Below, piece after piece: positions 1 to 8,397 of a stretch of 64,000 nt of DNA; the stretch's first letter is position 1; every line of letters starts with the position of its first letter. Source of the stretch: TMP-24 sp046348855. GTDB lineage: Bacteria; Pseudomonadota; Alphaproteobacteria; Rhodobacterales; Rhodobacteraceae. Both the position numbers and the translations under genes were made by a program. Location of the stretch: the NCBI GenBank assembly GCA_046348855.1, contig JAXMDK010000012.1:1-64000 (forward strand), in the 5' to 3' direction. The notes beneath the pieces are model-generated. The model worked only from the letters and a program-made list of their open reading frames with translations. It did no database searches and was not told where the DNA came from.

Positions 1-1
1 G

Positions 2-475
2 CTGGGGCTGGGGCCTTCGGACTATCTGGAGGTGATCGCCGCTGATCCGGCCGCGGCGCGGCCCGTTCATCCGCGCTGGTTCCGGCTGGATGAATTTTCC
101 GGGCCGCCACGGCTGACCAACTGGATCTGCCGGGTCGGCGATCTCGCGGCGGCCTTGTCGGTCGCGCCGGCGGGGGCGGGGCGGGCGGTCGACCTGGCGC
201 GGGGCGATCTGCGCTGGCGGATGGGGGTGCCGGCGGACGGGCGGCTGCCCTATGACGATTGCTTTCCGGCGCTGATCGAATGGCTTGGCCCGCGGCCGCA
301 GGGCCGGCTGGCCGAGGCGGGTTGCCGGCTGGCGCATCTTGAGGTGGCGCACCCCGAGGCGGCGGAGCTTGCGCGATTGGTGCCGCTGGCCGATCCGCGG
401 GTGCGGTTCGTGACGGGGGCGCCGGCCTTGCGGGCGGTGATCGCCACGCCGCACGGGGAACGGGTGCTGGAATGA
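2..475 (+). CDS. VOC/glyoxalase-like domain protein, 5' truncated by window edge
   Basis: The frame is open from base 2 and the protein enters already inside a fold: LGLGPSDYLEVIAADP resembles the 'LGxxxYLEIIAPDP' segment of glyoxalase-like (Glyoxalase_3/VOC) proteins. The true start therefore lies left of the window; the in-frame GTG at 32 is probably just the Val of that segment. About 157 residues are visible. The stop overlaps the next ATG (ATGA), so it is translationally coupled to the acetyltransferase. Substrate cannot be told; the family covers many small-molecule enzymes and binding proteins. Confidence 0.7.
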   Translation: MGLGPSDYLEVIAADPAAARPVHPRWFRLDEFSGPPRLTNWICRVGDLAAALSVAPAGAGRAVDLARGDLRWRMGVPADGRLPYDDCFPALIEWLGPRPQGRLAEAGCRLAHLEVAHPEAAELARLVPLADPRVRFVTGAPALRAVIATPHGERVLE

Positions 476-963
476 TCGTCCGGCCCGCCGGCGAGCGCGA
501 CCATGCGGCCATCGCCGATCTGTGGAACCCGGTGATCCGCGACACGACGATCATCTTCCATGACGAGCTGCGCGATGCGGCGATGGTGGGGGCGATCATC
601 GCCGCGCGGCGGGCGGCGGGGCACGAATTCCTGGTGGCCGAGGACGATGGCGGCGGCCTGGCGGGGTTTGCGAGCTACAGCCAGTTCCGCGCCGGCAGCG
701 GCTACGCCCATGCGCTGGAACATTCGATCATCCTGGCCGAGGGCGCGCGCGGGCAGGGGATCGGGCGGGCGCTGATGGCGCGGCTGGAAGACCATGCGCG
801 GGCAGGCGGCGGACATCGGCTGTTCGCCGGCGTCTCGGGCGAGAATGCGGCGGGCGTGGCCTTTCACCAGCGGCTGGGGTTCCGCACCCTGGCGGTGATC
901 CCTGAGGCGGGGCGCAAGTTCGGGCGCTGGCTGGATCTGGTGCTGATGATGAAGGAACTGTGA
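472..963 (+). CDS. GNAT family N-acetyltransferase
   Basis: This 163-residue protein has the full GNAT fold. The acetyl-CoA pyrophosphate loop is seen as ARGQGIGRALM (about residues 89-99, the R/Q-x-x-G-x-G/A motif), followed by the late-domain pattern NAAGVAFHQRLGFR. The N-terminus (IVRPAGERDHAAIADLWNPVIRDT) resembles phosphinothricin/methionine-sulfoximine-type acetyltransferases (PAT subfamily), which acetylate small amino-acid-like amines; this substrate is inferred only. The start codon overlaps the upstream stop by 4 nt, so it is probably expressed with the VOC gene. Confidence 0.88.
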   Translation: MIVRPAGERDHAAIADLWNPVIRDTTIIFHDELRDAAMVGAIIAARRAAGHEFLVAEDDGGGLAGFASYSQFRAGSGYAHALEHSIILAEGARGQGIGRALMARLEDHARAGGGHRLFAGVSGENAAGVAFHQRLGFRTLAVIPEAGRKFGRWLDLVLMMKEL

Positions 964-1073
964 GCGGCGGGAGCCGGGACGCGGGAAGGATGCGGGCGGC
1001 GTTCGCCTCTTGCTTGCGTCGGAGGGGCAGCTAGAGTTTGCCGGTATCTTCCAGCAGCCGAAGGAGGCCCGCG

Positions 1074-1826
1074 TTGTTTTCGTTCTACAGGAGTGCGGGG
1101 CGGGCGTTTGCCGCCGGATTGCCGATGTTTCTGGCGCTGGCGGTGCTAATGGAGGCGTTTGGCCTGTTCACCTCTGATGGCCGTCGCGATTCAGGCGCAA
1201 CGTTTGTCGCTGGCGCCTTGGTTGCCTACCTGTTGCACAGGCATCTTCTTCTGGGCGAGCGGGCCTGGGGTGCATCCAAGGGGACCCAGCAGCGGCCGGC
1301 CGGTATGGGGCGGTTCATGCTTGTTTCCGCGGCGCTGTTGGGGGTGCCGATCGTGACAGCCTTTCCACTGGTCTTCCATCTGGCGAAGCAGGGCGTGCCG
1401 GAAAACACGATCGTGGTGGCCTATGTGTTTGCCGTGATGGTGCTTTACCTTGTCATGCTGTCCCTGTTCGGTACCATGCTGCCTGCCTCGGCGGTGCGCG
1501 AACCCTTCGGCCTCGGGCTGACGCTGGCGCGGGCGCGCCGCACTTTCCTGCCGATCTTCGTCGGTCTGGTTGTGGGGCCGGGGCTCTTCTCGGTGCTGCT
1601 TCTTGCTGTCGCAACCTGGCTTCATGCATCGTTCGGTTTTCCGCTTGACGCCTATGAACGCACCGGCGCCTTCGACGCACTGGGATTTGCGGGCGGGGCG
1701 CTGATGCGGCTGGGCGGGCTGCTCAGTACGACGCTGGCGGTGGCGGTGCTGTGCAACGCCTACCGGCGGGTGGTTCCGCCGGGCCCACCGGCGGTCGGCA
1801 CCGATGAAATTGCCGTGACCGGCTGA
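1074..1826 (+). CDS. Hypothetical multi-pass membrane protein
   Basis: I do not recognise a named family. The protein is hydrophobic with about six predicted membrane segments (for example around FLALAVLMEAFGLF, FMLVSAALLGVPIVTAFPLV, VVAYVFAVMVLYLVMLSLFGTML, FVGLVVGPGLFSVLLLAVA). The frame is open from a TTG at 1038, but an AAGGAGG at 1061-1067 sits 6 nt before a TTG at 1074, so I place the start there (250 residues, MFSFYRSAG...). It stands alone, 110 nt after the acetyltransferase and 31 nt before the TerB/DnaJ gene, on the same strand. Confidence 0.7.
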   Translation: MFSFYRSAGRAFAAGLPMFLALAVLMEAFGLFTSDGRRDSGATFVAGALVAYLLHRHLLLGERAWGASKGTQQRPAGMGRFMLVSAALLGVPIVTAFPLVFHLAKQGVPENTIVVAYVFAVMVLYLVMLSLFGTMLPASAVREPFGLGLTLARARRTFLPIFVGLVVGPGLFSVLLLAVATWLHASFGFPLDAYERTGAFDALGFAGGALMRLGGLLSTTLAVAVLCNAYRRVVPPGPPAVGTDEIAVTG

Positions 1827-1857
1827 CATCGCGCCGCGCCGCGGCTAGACTGGCCGC

Positions 1858-2541
1858 ATGTCGATCTGGACCCGCATCGCCGAGGCCGTCGCCGCCCTTG
1901 CCCAGGGCGAGGGGCTGGCGGCCATCTTCGACCGGCTGAAGACGCCGCCGGAACGGTCGGTGGCCTTTACCATCGCGGTGATCGCGCTGGGCGCCAAGAT
2001 GGCCAAAGCCGACGGCCATGTCACCCGCGACGAGGTGGCGGCCTTTCGCGGGGTCTTTGCCATTTCGCCCGACGACGAGGCCAACGCGGCGCGGGTCTTC
2101 AACCTGGCACGACAGGATGTGGCAGGGTTCGATGCCTATGCCCGCCAGATCGCGGCGATGTTCGGCCCCGGCAGCCGGGTGCTGATCGACCTGACCGAGG
2201 GGCTCTTTCACATCGCGCTGGCCGACGGGCGCTATCATCCGCACGAGGATGCCTTCCTGCGCGAGGTGGCGCGGATCTTCGGCCTGTCTGACCGCTGTTT
2301 CCGCTCGATCCAGGCGCGGTTCGTGCCCGACGTGCCGCCCGATCCCTATGACGTGCTCGGGGTGGCGGCGGATGCACCGCTGGCCGAGGTGCGGCGCGCC
2401 TGGCGGCAGGCGGTGCGCGAGAGCCACCCGGACGGGCTGGCGGCGCGCGGACTGCCGCCCGAGGCGATCCGGCTGGCCGAGGAACGGCTGATTGCCGTCA
2501 ACCGCGCCTGGGAGGAGATCAGCGGCAAGGTGGCGGCATGA
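1858..2541 (+). CDS. TerB-like/DnaJ-domain protein (DjlA-like)
   Basis: 227 residues. Residues about 35-155 form a helical TerB-like domain with acidic 'ADGHVTRDEV' and 'ADGRYHPHEDAFL' repeats. The C-terminus (from about 160) is a J-domain: DPYDVLGVAADAPLAEVRRAWRQ, then the diagnostic HPD (ESHPDG). This TerB plus J layout matches the cytosolic part of DjlA-type co-chaperones, which stimulate DnaK; no N-terminal membrane segment is evident, so it is probably soluble. Its stop overlaps the start of the downstream phosphatase-fold gene (ATGA at 2538-2541). Confidence 0.85.
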   Translation: MSIWTRIAEAVAALAQGEGLAAIFDRLKTPPERSVAFTIAVIALGAKMAKADGHVTRDEVAAFRGVFAISPDDEANAARVFNLARQDVAGFDAYARQIAAMFGPGSRVLIDLTEGLFHIALADGRYHPHEDAFLREVARIFGLSDRCFRSIQARFVPDVPPDPYDVLGVAADAPLAEVRRAWRQAVRESHPDGLAARGLPPEAIRLAEERLIAVNRAWEEISGKVAA

Positions 2542-3587
2542 GTTCGATCCGCATCGCGACCTACAATGTCGAATGGTTCGTCAACCTTTTTGACGAGAAG
2601 GGCCGGCTGAGGGAGGATGACGCCTGGTCGTCGCGCTACAACGTGACCCATGCCCAGCAGCTGACCTCGCTGGGGATCGTCTTCACCGCGCTGGACGCCG
2701 ATGCGGTGATGATCATCGAGGCGCCCGACAACAATGGCCAGCGGCGGACGGTGCAGATGCTGGAACGGTTCGCCGACCGCTATGACCTGCGCTGCCGCAA
2801 GGCGCTTCTGGGCTTCGCCAACGAGACCCAGCAGGAAATCGCGATGCTTTACGATCCCGAGGTGCTGACGGTGAAGCACGATCCGAAGGGCGGCGAGGAC
2901 GACCCGGACGGTCTGGCGCCGCGCTTCGACAAGAGCTTTCCCATCGATCTGGACCATGACGGGGTGGCCGACATGGTGACGTTCAACAAGCCGCCGCTGG
3001 AGATCGCCGCCGAGACGCGGGGCGGGTTCCGGTTCCGCATGATCGGGGTCCATGCCAAGTCGAAGGCGCCGCACGGGGCCACGACGCCCGAACAGTTCCG
3101 CCGCATCGCCATCGACAACCGCAAGAAGCAGCTGGCCGAGTGCATCTGGATGCGCCGGCGGGTGCTGGAGCATCTGAAGGCCCACGACAGCCTGGTGGTG
3201 ATGGGCGATCTGAACGACGGGCCGGGGCTGGACGAATATGAAAAGCTGTTCGGCCGGTCGGGGGTCGAGGTGCTGTTGGGTTGGGACGAGCCGCGCGAAC
3301 TGCGTCTGTTCGATCCGCATGCCCGGCTGGCCTTCGGCAAGAAGATGGCAGCGGCGCCGGTGACGGCGCGGTTCTACCTGGATACGGAAAAGCGCTATTT
3401 CTCGGCGCTGCTCGATTATGTGATGGTGTCGCCGGATCTGCGGGCCCGGGCGCCGAAGTGGCGCATCTGGCATCCGTTCGACGACATGGGCTGCTATCAG
3501 GTGCCGGAACTCCGCGAGGCGCTGCTGATGGCGTCGGACCATTTCCCGGTGAGCCTGGATTTGCCGGTCGAACCGGCGGCGGCTTAA
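2538..3587 (+). CDS. Endonuclease/exonuclease/phosphatase family protein
   Basis: 349 residues with the EEP fold. The N-terminal TYNVEWFVN carries the metal-binding Asn, MIIEAPDN has the metal Glu, VMGDLNDGPG is the catalytic Asp/Asn pair in the middle, and SDHFPVSLDL near the C-terminus contains the Asp-His pair. No signal peptide is seen. The family includes nucleases, phosphodiesterases and lipid phosphatases, so substrate is open. It is translationally coupled to the TerB/DnaJ gene by a 4-nt overlap. Confidence 0.85.
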   Translation: MSSIRIATYNVEWFVNLFDEKGRLREDDAWSSRYNVTHAQQLTSLGIVFTALDADAVMIIEAPDNNGQRRTVQMLERFADRYDLRCRKALLGFANETQQEIAMLYDPEVLTVKHDPKGGEDDPDGLAPRFDKSFPIDLDHDGVADMVTFNKPPLEIAAETRGGFRFRMIGVHAKSKAPHGATTPEQFRRIAIDNRKKQLAECIWMRRRVLEHLKAHDSLVVMGDLNDGPGLDEYEKLFGRSGVEVLLGWDEPRELRLFDPHARLAFGKKMAAAPVTARFYLDTEKRYFSALLDYVMVSPDLRARAPKWRIWHPFDDMGCYQVPELREALLMASDHFPVSLDLPVEPAAA

Positions 3588-3618
3588 CCCGTCGGGTGGT
3601 TTCTGGCATGATGGCGCC

Positions 3619-3969
3619 ATGGAACGGGTGTCGGTCCTGCTGTGTTGTCTTGCGTTCGCCGGCTGTCCGGCGCTGGCCCGGGACGTGCAGGCCGACGCGG
3701 GGCCGGGCGGTTTGATCGAGGAGGGGGCGCGGCGGGTGATCGAGGGGCTGATCGGGCGCGCGGCGCCCGGGTTGCGCGACCTGCAGGAACGGCTGGCCGA
3801 GTTTGCCCCGGCGCTGGAGACGCTGGCCGGGCAGGTCGACGACTGGCGTGCCTATGCGCCGCCGGTGATGCTGCCCAACGGCGACATCCTGATGCGCCGC
3901 CGCGCGCCGCTGCCGCGGGCGGGTCCGAAGCCCGAGCCCAGGGAGGAGGGCGGGCCGATCGATCTGTGA
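3619..3969 (+). CDS. Small secreted protein of unknown function
   Basis: 116 residues with an N-terminal signal sequence (VSVLLCCLAFAGCPALARD; cleavage plausible after ALA). The mature part is helical with a Pro/Arg-rich C-terminus and a short conserved-looking PPVMLPNGDILMRRR segment. Similar small proteins occur in Rhodobacteraceae and are sometimes mislabelled 'AAA+ family ATPase'; no P-loop is present here. It follows the EEP gene by 31 nt and is convergent with the nucleoside hydrolase. Confidence 0.65.
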   Translation: MERVSVLLCCLAFAGCPALARDVQADAGPGGLIEEGARRVIEGLIGRAAPGLRDLQERLAEFAPALETLAGQVDDWRAYAPPVMLPNGDILMRRRAPLPRAGPKPEPREEGGPIDL

Positions 3970-4082
3970 GGGGTGCGGATGCCAACCCGCCTATCTGATG
4001 CTTTGGGCTTTCCTGTTTCCCGGACCGTGCTTTGGTCTCGCGCTTGACCGCCCCAAGCAGCGGCCGTTGGGCTGGCGCGCCC

Positions 4083-5024
4083 CTACAGCCGCCCGATCCG
4101 CTCGGTCAGCAGGTCGAAGAAGGCGTCGCGCTTTACCTCGCCGATGAAGAGCGCGTTGGCGGTCCCGTCCGTCACACGCCACCAGTCGGCGACGGTCATG
4201 CCCAGCGTGTGGCGGCCCTCCAGCTCGATCGCCACATGGATGTGGCGGCCGGAAAAGAGGCCGGGGTCGAGAAGGTAGGCGATGACGCAGGGGTCGTGCA
4301 GCGGCGCGCCGGCGCTGCCGTATTTCGACGTGTCATAGCGTTCGAAGAAGTCGGTCCAGCTGGCGGCGGCGCGGCCCGCCTGGGTGCCGAGCGCCCGCAA
4401 CCCCTCGACCCAGGCGCGCGAGGTCAGCGCCTTGTGGGTCACGTCGAGCGGCATGACCACCAGCGGCACGCCGGCGCGGAACACGATGTCGGCGGCCTCG
4501 GGGTCGACGTAGATGTTGAACTCGGCCGCCGGGGTGATGTTGCCGACTTCGAAATAGGCGCCGCCCATCAGCACGATCTCGGCGATGCGGGGGGCGATGT
4601 CGGGGGCCTTCTGCAGGGCGGTGGCGATGTTGGTCAGGGGCCCGAGCGGGCAGAGCGTGACCGATCCGGCGGGTTCGCGGCGGAGCGTCTCGATCAGGAA
4701 GTCGACGGCATGGCCGGGCTGGAGGGGCATGGTCGGATCGGGGAGCGCGATCCCGTCGAGCCCGGTCTTGCCGTGGACATGTTCGGCGGTGACGAGCTTG
4801 CGGTTCAGCGGGCGGTCGCAGCCGGCAAAGACCTTGACGTCGGGCCGCCCGGCCAGTTCGCAGATGACACGGGCATTCTTCTGGGTCAGCGCGAGCGGCA
4901 CGTTGCCGGCCACGGCAGTGATGCCGAGGACCTCGAGTTCCGGCGAGGCGAGCGCCAGCAGGATCGCCACCGCATCGTCCTGGCCGGGATCGGTGTCGAT
5001 GATGATTTTCCGGGGTGTTTTCAT
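4083..5024 (-). CDS. Nucleoside hydrolase (IunH/RihA/B-type)
   Basis: 313 residues from the ATG at 5024. The N-terminal IIIDTDPGQDDAVAIL is the signature Asp cluster that holds the catalytic calcium. Further family features are GITAVAGNV, the segment LCPLGPLTNIATAL, LMGGAYFEVGNITPAAEFNIYVDPEAA (sugar-binding Asn and Glu) and the C-terminal HDPCVIAYLL with the catalytic-site His-Asp. It cleaves the N-glycosidic bond of ribonucleosides for salvage; base preference cannot be read. The frame runs 34 codons further upstream, but that extension does not resemble the family, so the internal ATG is preferred. It stands alone, divergent from the next gene. Confidence 0.92.
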   Translation of the reverse strand: MKTPRKIIIDTDPGQDDAVAILLALASPELEVLGITAVAGNVPLALTQKNARVICELAGRPDVKVFAGCDRPLNRKLVTAEHVHGKTGLDGIALPDPTMPLQPGHAVDFLIETLRREPAGSVTLCPLGPLTNIATALQKAPDIAPRIAEIVLMGGAYFEVGNITPAAEFNIYVDPEAADIVFRAGVPLVVMPLDVTHKALTSRAWVEGLRALGTQAGRAAASWTDFFERYDTSKYGSAGAPLHDPCVIAYLLDPGLFSGRHIHVAIELEGRHTLGMTVADWWRVTDGTANALFIGEVKRDAFFDLLTERIGRL

Positions 5025-5163
5025 GGCCAATGCTCTTTGGGGCAGGGATTCCTGACTTGCCAGACTGACTGGGCCGGTGCAGGAAGTCCAGCGCCGCAGT
5101 TCAGTCAAAAACCCGCCACATTGCACAGAGATGGTTAACGAAAATCACATTACGGGTCTGGAC

Positions 5164-6069
5164 ATGATTCCCGAGGGTCAGGCTGTTTATCTGCATGTGG
5201 GCGGCCAGACGACCGGCGCCGAGGACCATGTGGTCTATCTGGCGGCGAACCGTTCGGGCCTGCGCCGGGCGGGCTACGGGCTCTTCTGCTTCGATCCGCT
5301 GGCCGGGGGCCCCGACAGCCTCGGCGAGGACATGCCGGGGCCGGGCGCCGACGAGGACGAGATTGCCGCCTGCGCGGACCGGCTGGCCGAACGTTTTGCC
5401 CCCGACCGGCGGGCCGGGCCGACGGGTTTCGCGATCAGCGCCCCCGATCTGGCCGGGCCGATGGCCGAGTTGCTTCTGGGCCGGTTCCATCCGAATGCGC
5501 GCAAGCGGGCGCGGGCGCTGCGCCAGGCGCTGGGCCAGCCGGTCGAGCGGCTGGTGCTGGCGGTGCAGCCCTATGAACAGCTGTTCCATGCGGTGTGGAT
5601 GGCGCTGGCGCTGGATCGCCGGATCGACGCCTTCGCCGACTATGCGCCGGCGCTGGCCGCCTTCCAGGGCGGCTGGGCCGATCTGGCCGAGACGCTGGCC
5701 GAGGAACTTGAGGTGCGCGAGCTGATCGTGCAGGCCGCGCCCCTGTCGGCGGCACAGTTGCAGGTGGCGCTTCTGCCCGGCGTGGCCTTGCGCCAGCCGG
5801 TCCAGCCCCTGCCGCGTCCGCGGGTGACGCCCGGCGCGGTGGCGATGGCGCAGCGGTGCTTTGCGCAGGGGCTGCGGCTTCAGCCCGGCCAGCGCGACCG
5901 GCTGGTGGCCTTTCACGCCCGCCAGCCGCAGCACCGGCCGGACCTGGGCCTGTCGGCGCTGGCGCTGGCCGACCTGCGCGGCCGCTTCGTCGCCGACCTG
6001 GACATGATCGCGCAGATCGCCGGCGCCCATGTGGTCGGCGCACCGCTGCCCGCGTTGGCGGCGGAATAG
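5164..6069 (+). CDS. Degenerate sulfotransferase-like protein, unknown function
   Basis: About 301 residues. The N-terminus VYLHVGGQTTGAEDHVVYLAANRSGLRRAGY aligns by eye with the sulfotransferase-type start 'LHIGxHKTGTT..QxxLAANRxxLxxAGY', but the PAPS-binding K-T-G is replaced by T-T-G, so the catalytic Lys appears lost. The rest is helical and matches nothing I know. Starts at 5131 (ATG) or further upstream are possible; neither has a good ribosome-binding site. It is convergent with the iron-binding-protein gene. A non-catalytic member of a family common near Rhodobacteraceae polysaccharide genes is the best guess. Confidence 0.55.
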   Translation: MIPEGQAVYLHVGGQTTGAEDHVVYLAANRSGLRRAGYGLFCFDPLAGGPDSLGEDMPGPGADEDEIAACADRLAERFAPDRRAGPTGFAISAPDLAGPMAELLLGRFHPNARKRARALRQALGQPVERLVLAVQPYEQLFHAVWMALALDRRIDAFADYAPALAAFQGGWADLAETLAEELEVRELIVQAAPLSAAQLQVALLPGVALRQPVQPLPRPRVTPGAVAMAQRCFAQGLRLQPGQRDRLVAFHARQPQHRPDLGLSALALADLRGRFVADLDMIAQIAGAHVVGAPLPALAAE

Positions 6070-6082
6070 GGGCGGGGACTTT

Positions 6083-6103
6083 CGGGCCGACGATATCGGC
6101 CCG
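6083..6103. terminator. Hairpin between convergent genes
   Basis: CGGGCCGA at 6083-6090 pairs perfectly with TCGGCCCG at 6096-6103 around a 5-nt CGATA loop, just after the stop at 6069. There is no T tract on either side, so an intrinsic terminator is uncertain. A second stem, GCGCGAGG/CCTCGCGC, lies about 6157-6178, immediately beyond the end of the opposing gene. Confidence 0.4.
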
Positions 6104-6196
6104 GAAACGGACAAGCTGCCCGGAAGTGCATTCGCCAGATAGTAACCAACGTTGACGCGCGCGAGGGGATCGCCTCGCGCCGGTTCCAACGCCGCC

Positions 6197-7201
6197 TCAG
6201 CCGTCGAAGTTCACTTCCTCCATGATCTTCAGCGCGGTCGGGCGCAGCCGGGCCAGGTCGGTCAGGCTGACGCTGTCGGGGGTGAAGTCGCCCCAGCTCT
6301 TCACCAGCTCCGACCGGGGGACCCCCGGCTTGACCGGGAACTCGTCGTTGGTCTCGGCATAGATTCTCTGGGCTTCGTCCGAGGCGAGGAATTCCATCAG
6401 CTTCAGCGCCGCCGCCTTGTCGGGGGCGGCCTTGGTCATCGCCATGCCCGAGACGTTCACATGGGTGCCGCCGCCCTCGAAGGTCGGATAGACGATGCGC
6501 GAGGCGTCGGCCCAGACCTTCTGTTCGGGATCGCGCAGCATCTGGCCCATGTAGTAGGTATTGCCGAGCGCCACGTCGCATTCGCCGGCCCAGATCGCCT
6601 TGGCCTGATCCTTGTCGTTGCCCTCGGGCTTGCGGACAAGGTTGGCCTTCAGCCCCTCGGCCCATTTCCTGGCATAGGCTTCGTCATGGTGGGCGATCAT
6701 CGCCGACAGAAGCGCGAGGTTGTAGTCGTGGGTGCCGGGGCGGGTGCAGATCCGGCCCTGCCATTTCGGGTCGGCCAGGTCTTCGTATGTGGTGACCTCA
6801 CCGTCCTTGACCCGCTCCTTGCTGGCATAGACGACGCGGGCGCGGCTGGTCAGGCCGAACCACTGGTTGCCGGGGTCGCGGAATTCGGCGGGGATGGCGG
6901 CGGCCAGCACAGCGGAATCGACCGGCTGGGTGACGCCGGCATCGACGATCTGCTGTAGCCGGGCGATGTCGACGGTCAGCACCAGGTCGGCGGGGCTGCG
7001 GGTGCCTTCGGCCTGCAGCCGTTCGACCATGCCCTTGTCGACGAAGGCGACGTTGACGGCGATCCCGGTTTCCTTGGTGAATGCGTCGAACAGCGGCTGG
7101 ATCAGCTCGGGCTGGCGGTGGGAATAGACGTTGACCTCGTCGGCGACGGCCGGGACGGCGGCAGTGGCGAGGGCGAGCGCGAGGAGCGGCATCCGGGGCA
7201 T
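6197..7201 (-). CDS. Fe(3+) ABC transporter periplasmic substrate-binding protein (FbpA-like)
   Basis: 334 residues starting at the ATG at 7201, chosen because AAAGGA precedes it by 7 nt; the frame is open 11 codons further. A signal peptide (MPRMPLLALALATAAVPAVA) is followed by EVNVYSHRQPELIQPLFDAFTKETGI, the ferric-binding family opening. GNTYYMGQM near residue 215 contains the adjacent tyrosines that coordinate Fe(III) in FbpA/IdiA proteins. It would deliver iron to an inner-membrane permease, but no permease or ATPase gene adjoins it here, so it is an orphan binding protein in this window. Confidence 0.9.
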   Translation of the reverse strand: MPRMPLLALALATAAVPAVADEVNVYSHRQPELIQPLFDAFTKETGIAVNVAFVDKGMVERLQAEGTRSPADLVLTVDIARLQQIVDAGVTQPVDSAVLAAAIPAEFRDPGNQWFGLTSRARVVYASKERVKDGEVTTYEDLADPKWQGRICTRPGTHDYNLALLSAMIAHHDEAYARKWAEGLKANLVRKPEGNDKDQAKAIWAGECDVALGNTYYMGQMLRDPEQKVWADASRIVYPTFEGGGTHVNVSGMAMTKAAPDKAAALKLMEFLASDEAQRIYAETNDEFPVKPGVPRSELVKSWGDFTPDSVSLTDLARLRPTALKIMEEVNFDG

Positions 7202-7229
7202 GGTTGATTCCTTTAGTCGGGATTTGGCT

Positions 7230-7259
7230 GGCATACTTCGGGTCGAGGGGTCGGGTCAA
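7230..7259 (-). promoter_or_regulatory. Candidate promoter of the iron-binding-protein gene
   Basis: On the minus strand TTGACC (7259-7254) and TATGCC (7235-7230) are separated by 18 nt and lie about 30 nt ahead of the start codon. Directly upstream of the -35 is an AT-rich stretch (about 7260-7283) that contrasts with the GC-rich surroundings and would suit an iron-responsive repressor site; I cannot assign a regulator. Confidence 0.4.
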
Positions 7260-7358
7260 TAACCTACAGAATTTATCAGATATGGGCGCGGCGGGCGGTG
7301 CGGGGCTTGACCGACGGCCGGGCGGCGGCGACAGTCCGGCCAAACGGGAGGGGCGGCG

Positions 7359-8288
7359 GTGGCCAAGGCGGATACGGTGGACCTGAGCCATCTGCGGGTT
7401 CTGGAACCCGCGGCCGGTATCTATGCCTATTACGACGGGCGGGTGGCGGGGCAGCGCTTCGCGCCGGGGCCGAACTGGGTGGATGAGGGCGCGATCGAAC
7501 TTGGGATCGCCACCTTTGCGCTGGTCGCCGGAGGCGAGGCGCTGGTCTATGACACGCATGTGTCGCCCGCCCACGGCCAGGCGATCCGCGCCCATCTGGA
7601 GGGGCTGGGGGTCACGCGCTTCACCCTGGTCTATTCGCACTGGCATCTCGACCATGTGGCGGGCAGCGCCGCCTTTGCCGGGGCGCCGGTCATCGCCAAC
7701 CGGCTGACCGCTGCCCACCTGGCCCGCCAGCGCGCGGCGATCGAGGCCGGCACCCTGCACGGGCCGCCGGCGATCCGGCCGCTGGTCCTGCCCGACCGGC
7801 TGTTCGACGGGCGCATGGAACTGTCGCTCGGCCCCCTGCGGGTCGAACTGGTCACCGCCAACATCCACAGTGACGACGCGACAGTGCTGTGGCTACCCGA
7901 CCGGCGCATCCTGCTGGCCGGGGATACGGTCGAGGATTGCGTCACCTATGTCGGCGCGCCCGAGGATTTCGCCACCCACCGCCGCGACCTGAAGCGGCTG
8001 GCCGCGCTGGGGCCGGCCAGGGTGCTGCCCGACCACGGGTCGGAGCGGATCATCGCGGCGGGGGGCTATGGCCCCGAAATCCTGGCGGCCGCCGACCGCT
8101 ATATCGGCTGGCTTCAGGGGCTGGCCGCCGATCCGGGCCGCGCCGGGACGCCATTGGCGCAGGTGATCGCGGCCGACCTCGCCGCCGGGACGCTGGAATA
8201 TTTCGCGCCCTACGAGGCGGTTCACCGCCAGAACATTCAGCGGACCCTTGCCCATTTCGGCCTGGCGGCGGCAGGCGGCGGCGGCTGA
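7359..8288 (+). CDS. MBL-fold metallo-hydrolase
   Basis: 309 residues beginning at GTG with a GGGAGGGG ribosome-binding site about 10 nt upstream. HWHLDH at residues 94-99 is the H-x-H-x-D-H zinc motif; further ligands are likely the Asp in LLAGDTVED and the His in LPDHGSE. These place it in the metallo-beta-lactamase superfamily, in a subgroup with an N-terminal extension before the first strand. Candidate activities include hydrolase, lactonase or glyoxalase II-like thioesterase; none can be picked. It is divergent from the iron-binding-protein gene. Confidence 0.87.
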   Translation: MAKADTVDLSHLRVLEPAAGIYAYYDGRVAGQRFAPGPNWVDEGAIELGIATFALVAGGEALVYDTHVSPAHGQAIRAHLEGLGVTRFTLVYSHWHLDHVAGSAAFAGAPVIANRLTAAHLARQRAAIEAGTLHGPPAIRPLVLPDRLFDGRMELSLGPLRVELVTANIHSDDATVLWLPDRRILLAGDTVEDCVTYVGAPEDFATHRRDLKRLAALGPARVLPDHGSERIIAAGGYGPEILAAADRYIGWLQGLAADPGRAGTPLAQVIAADLAAGTLEYFAPYEAVHRQNIQRTLAHFGLAAAGGGG

Positions 8289-8397
8289 TTTCCGCCGCGC
8301 AGGCCGATCACCGGACGGGGTTATTGCCTAACCGGATCGGGGTTCGCACATTGGCCCGACGTTCCATTTTTGTCAGCCAGTGCCGCCGGAGCAACCC

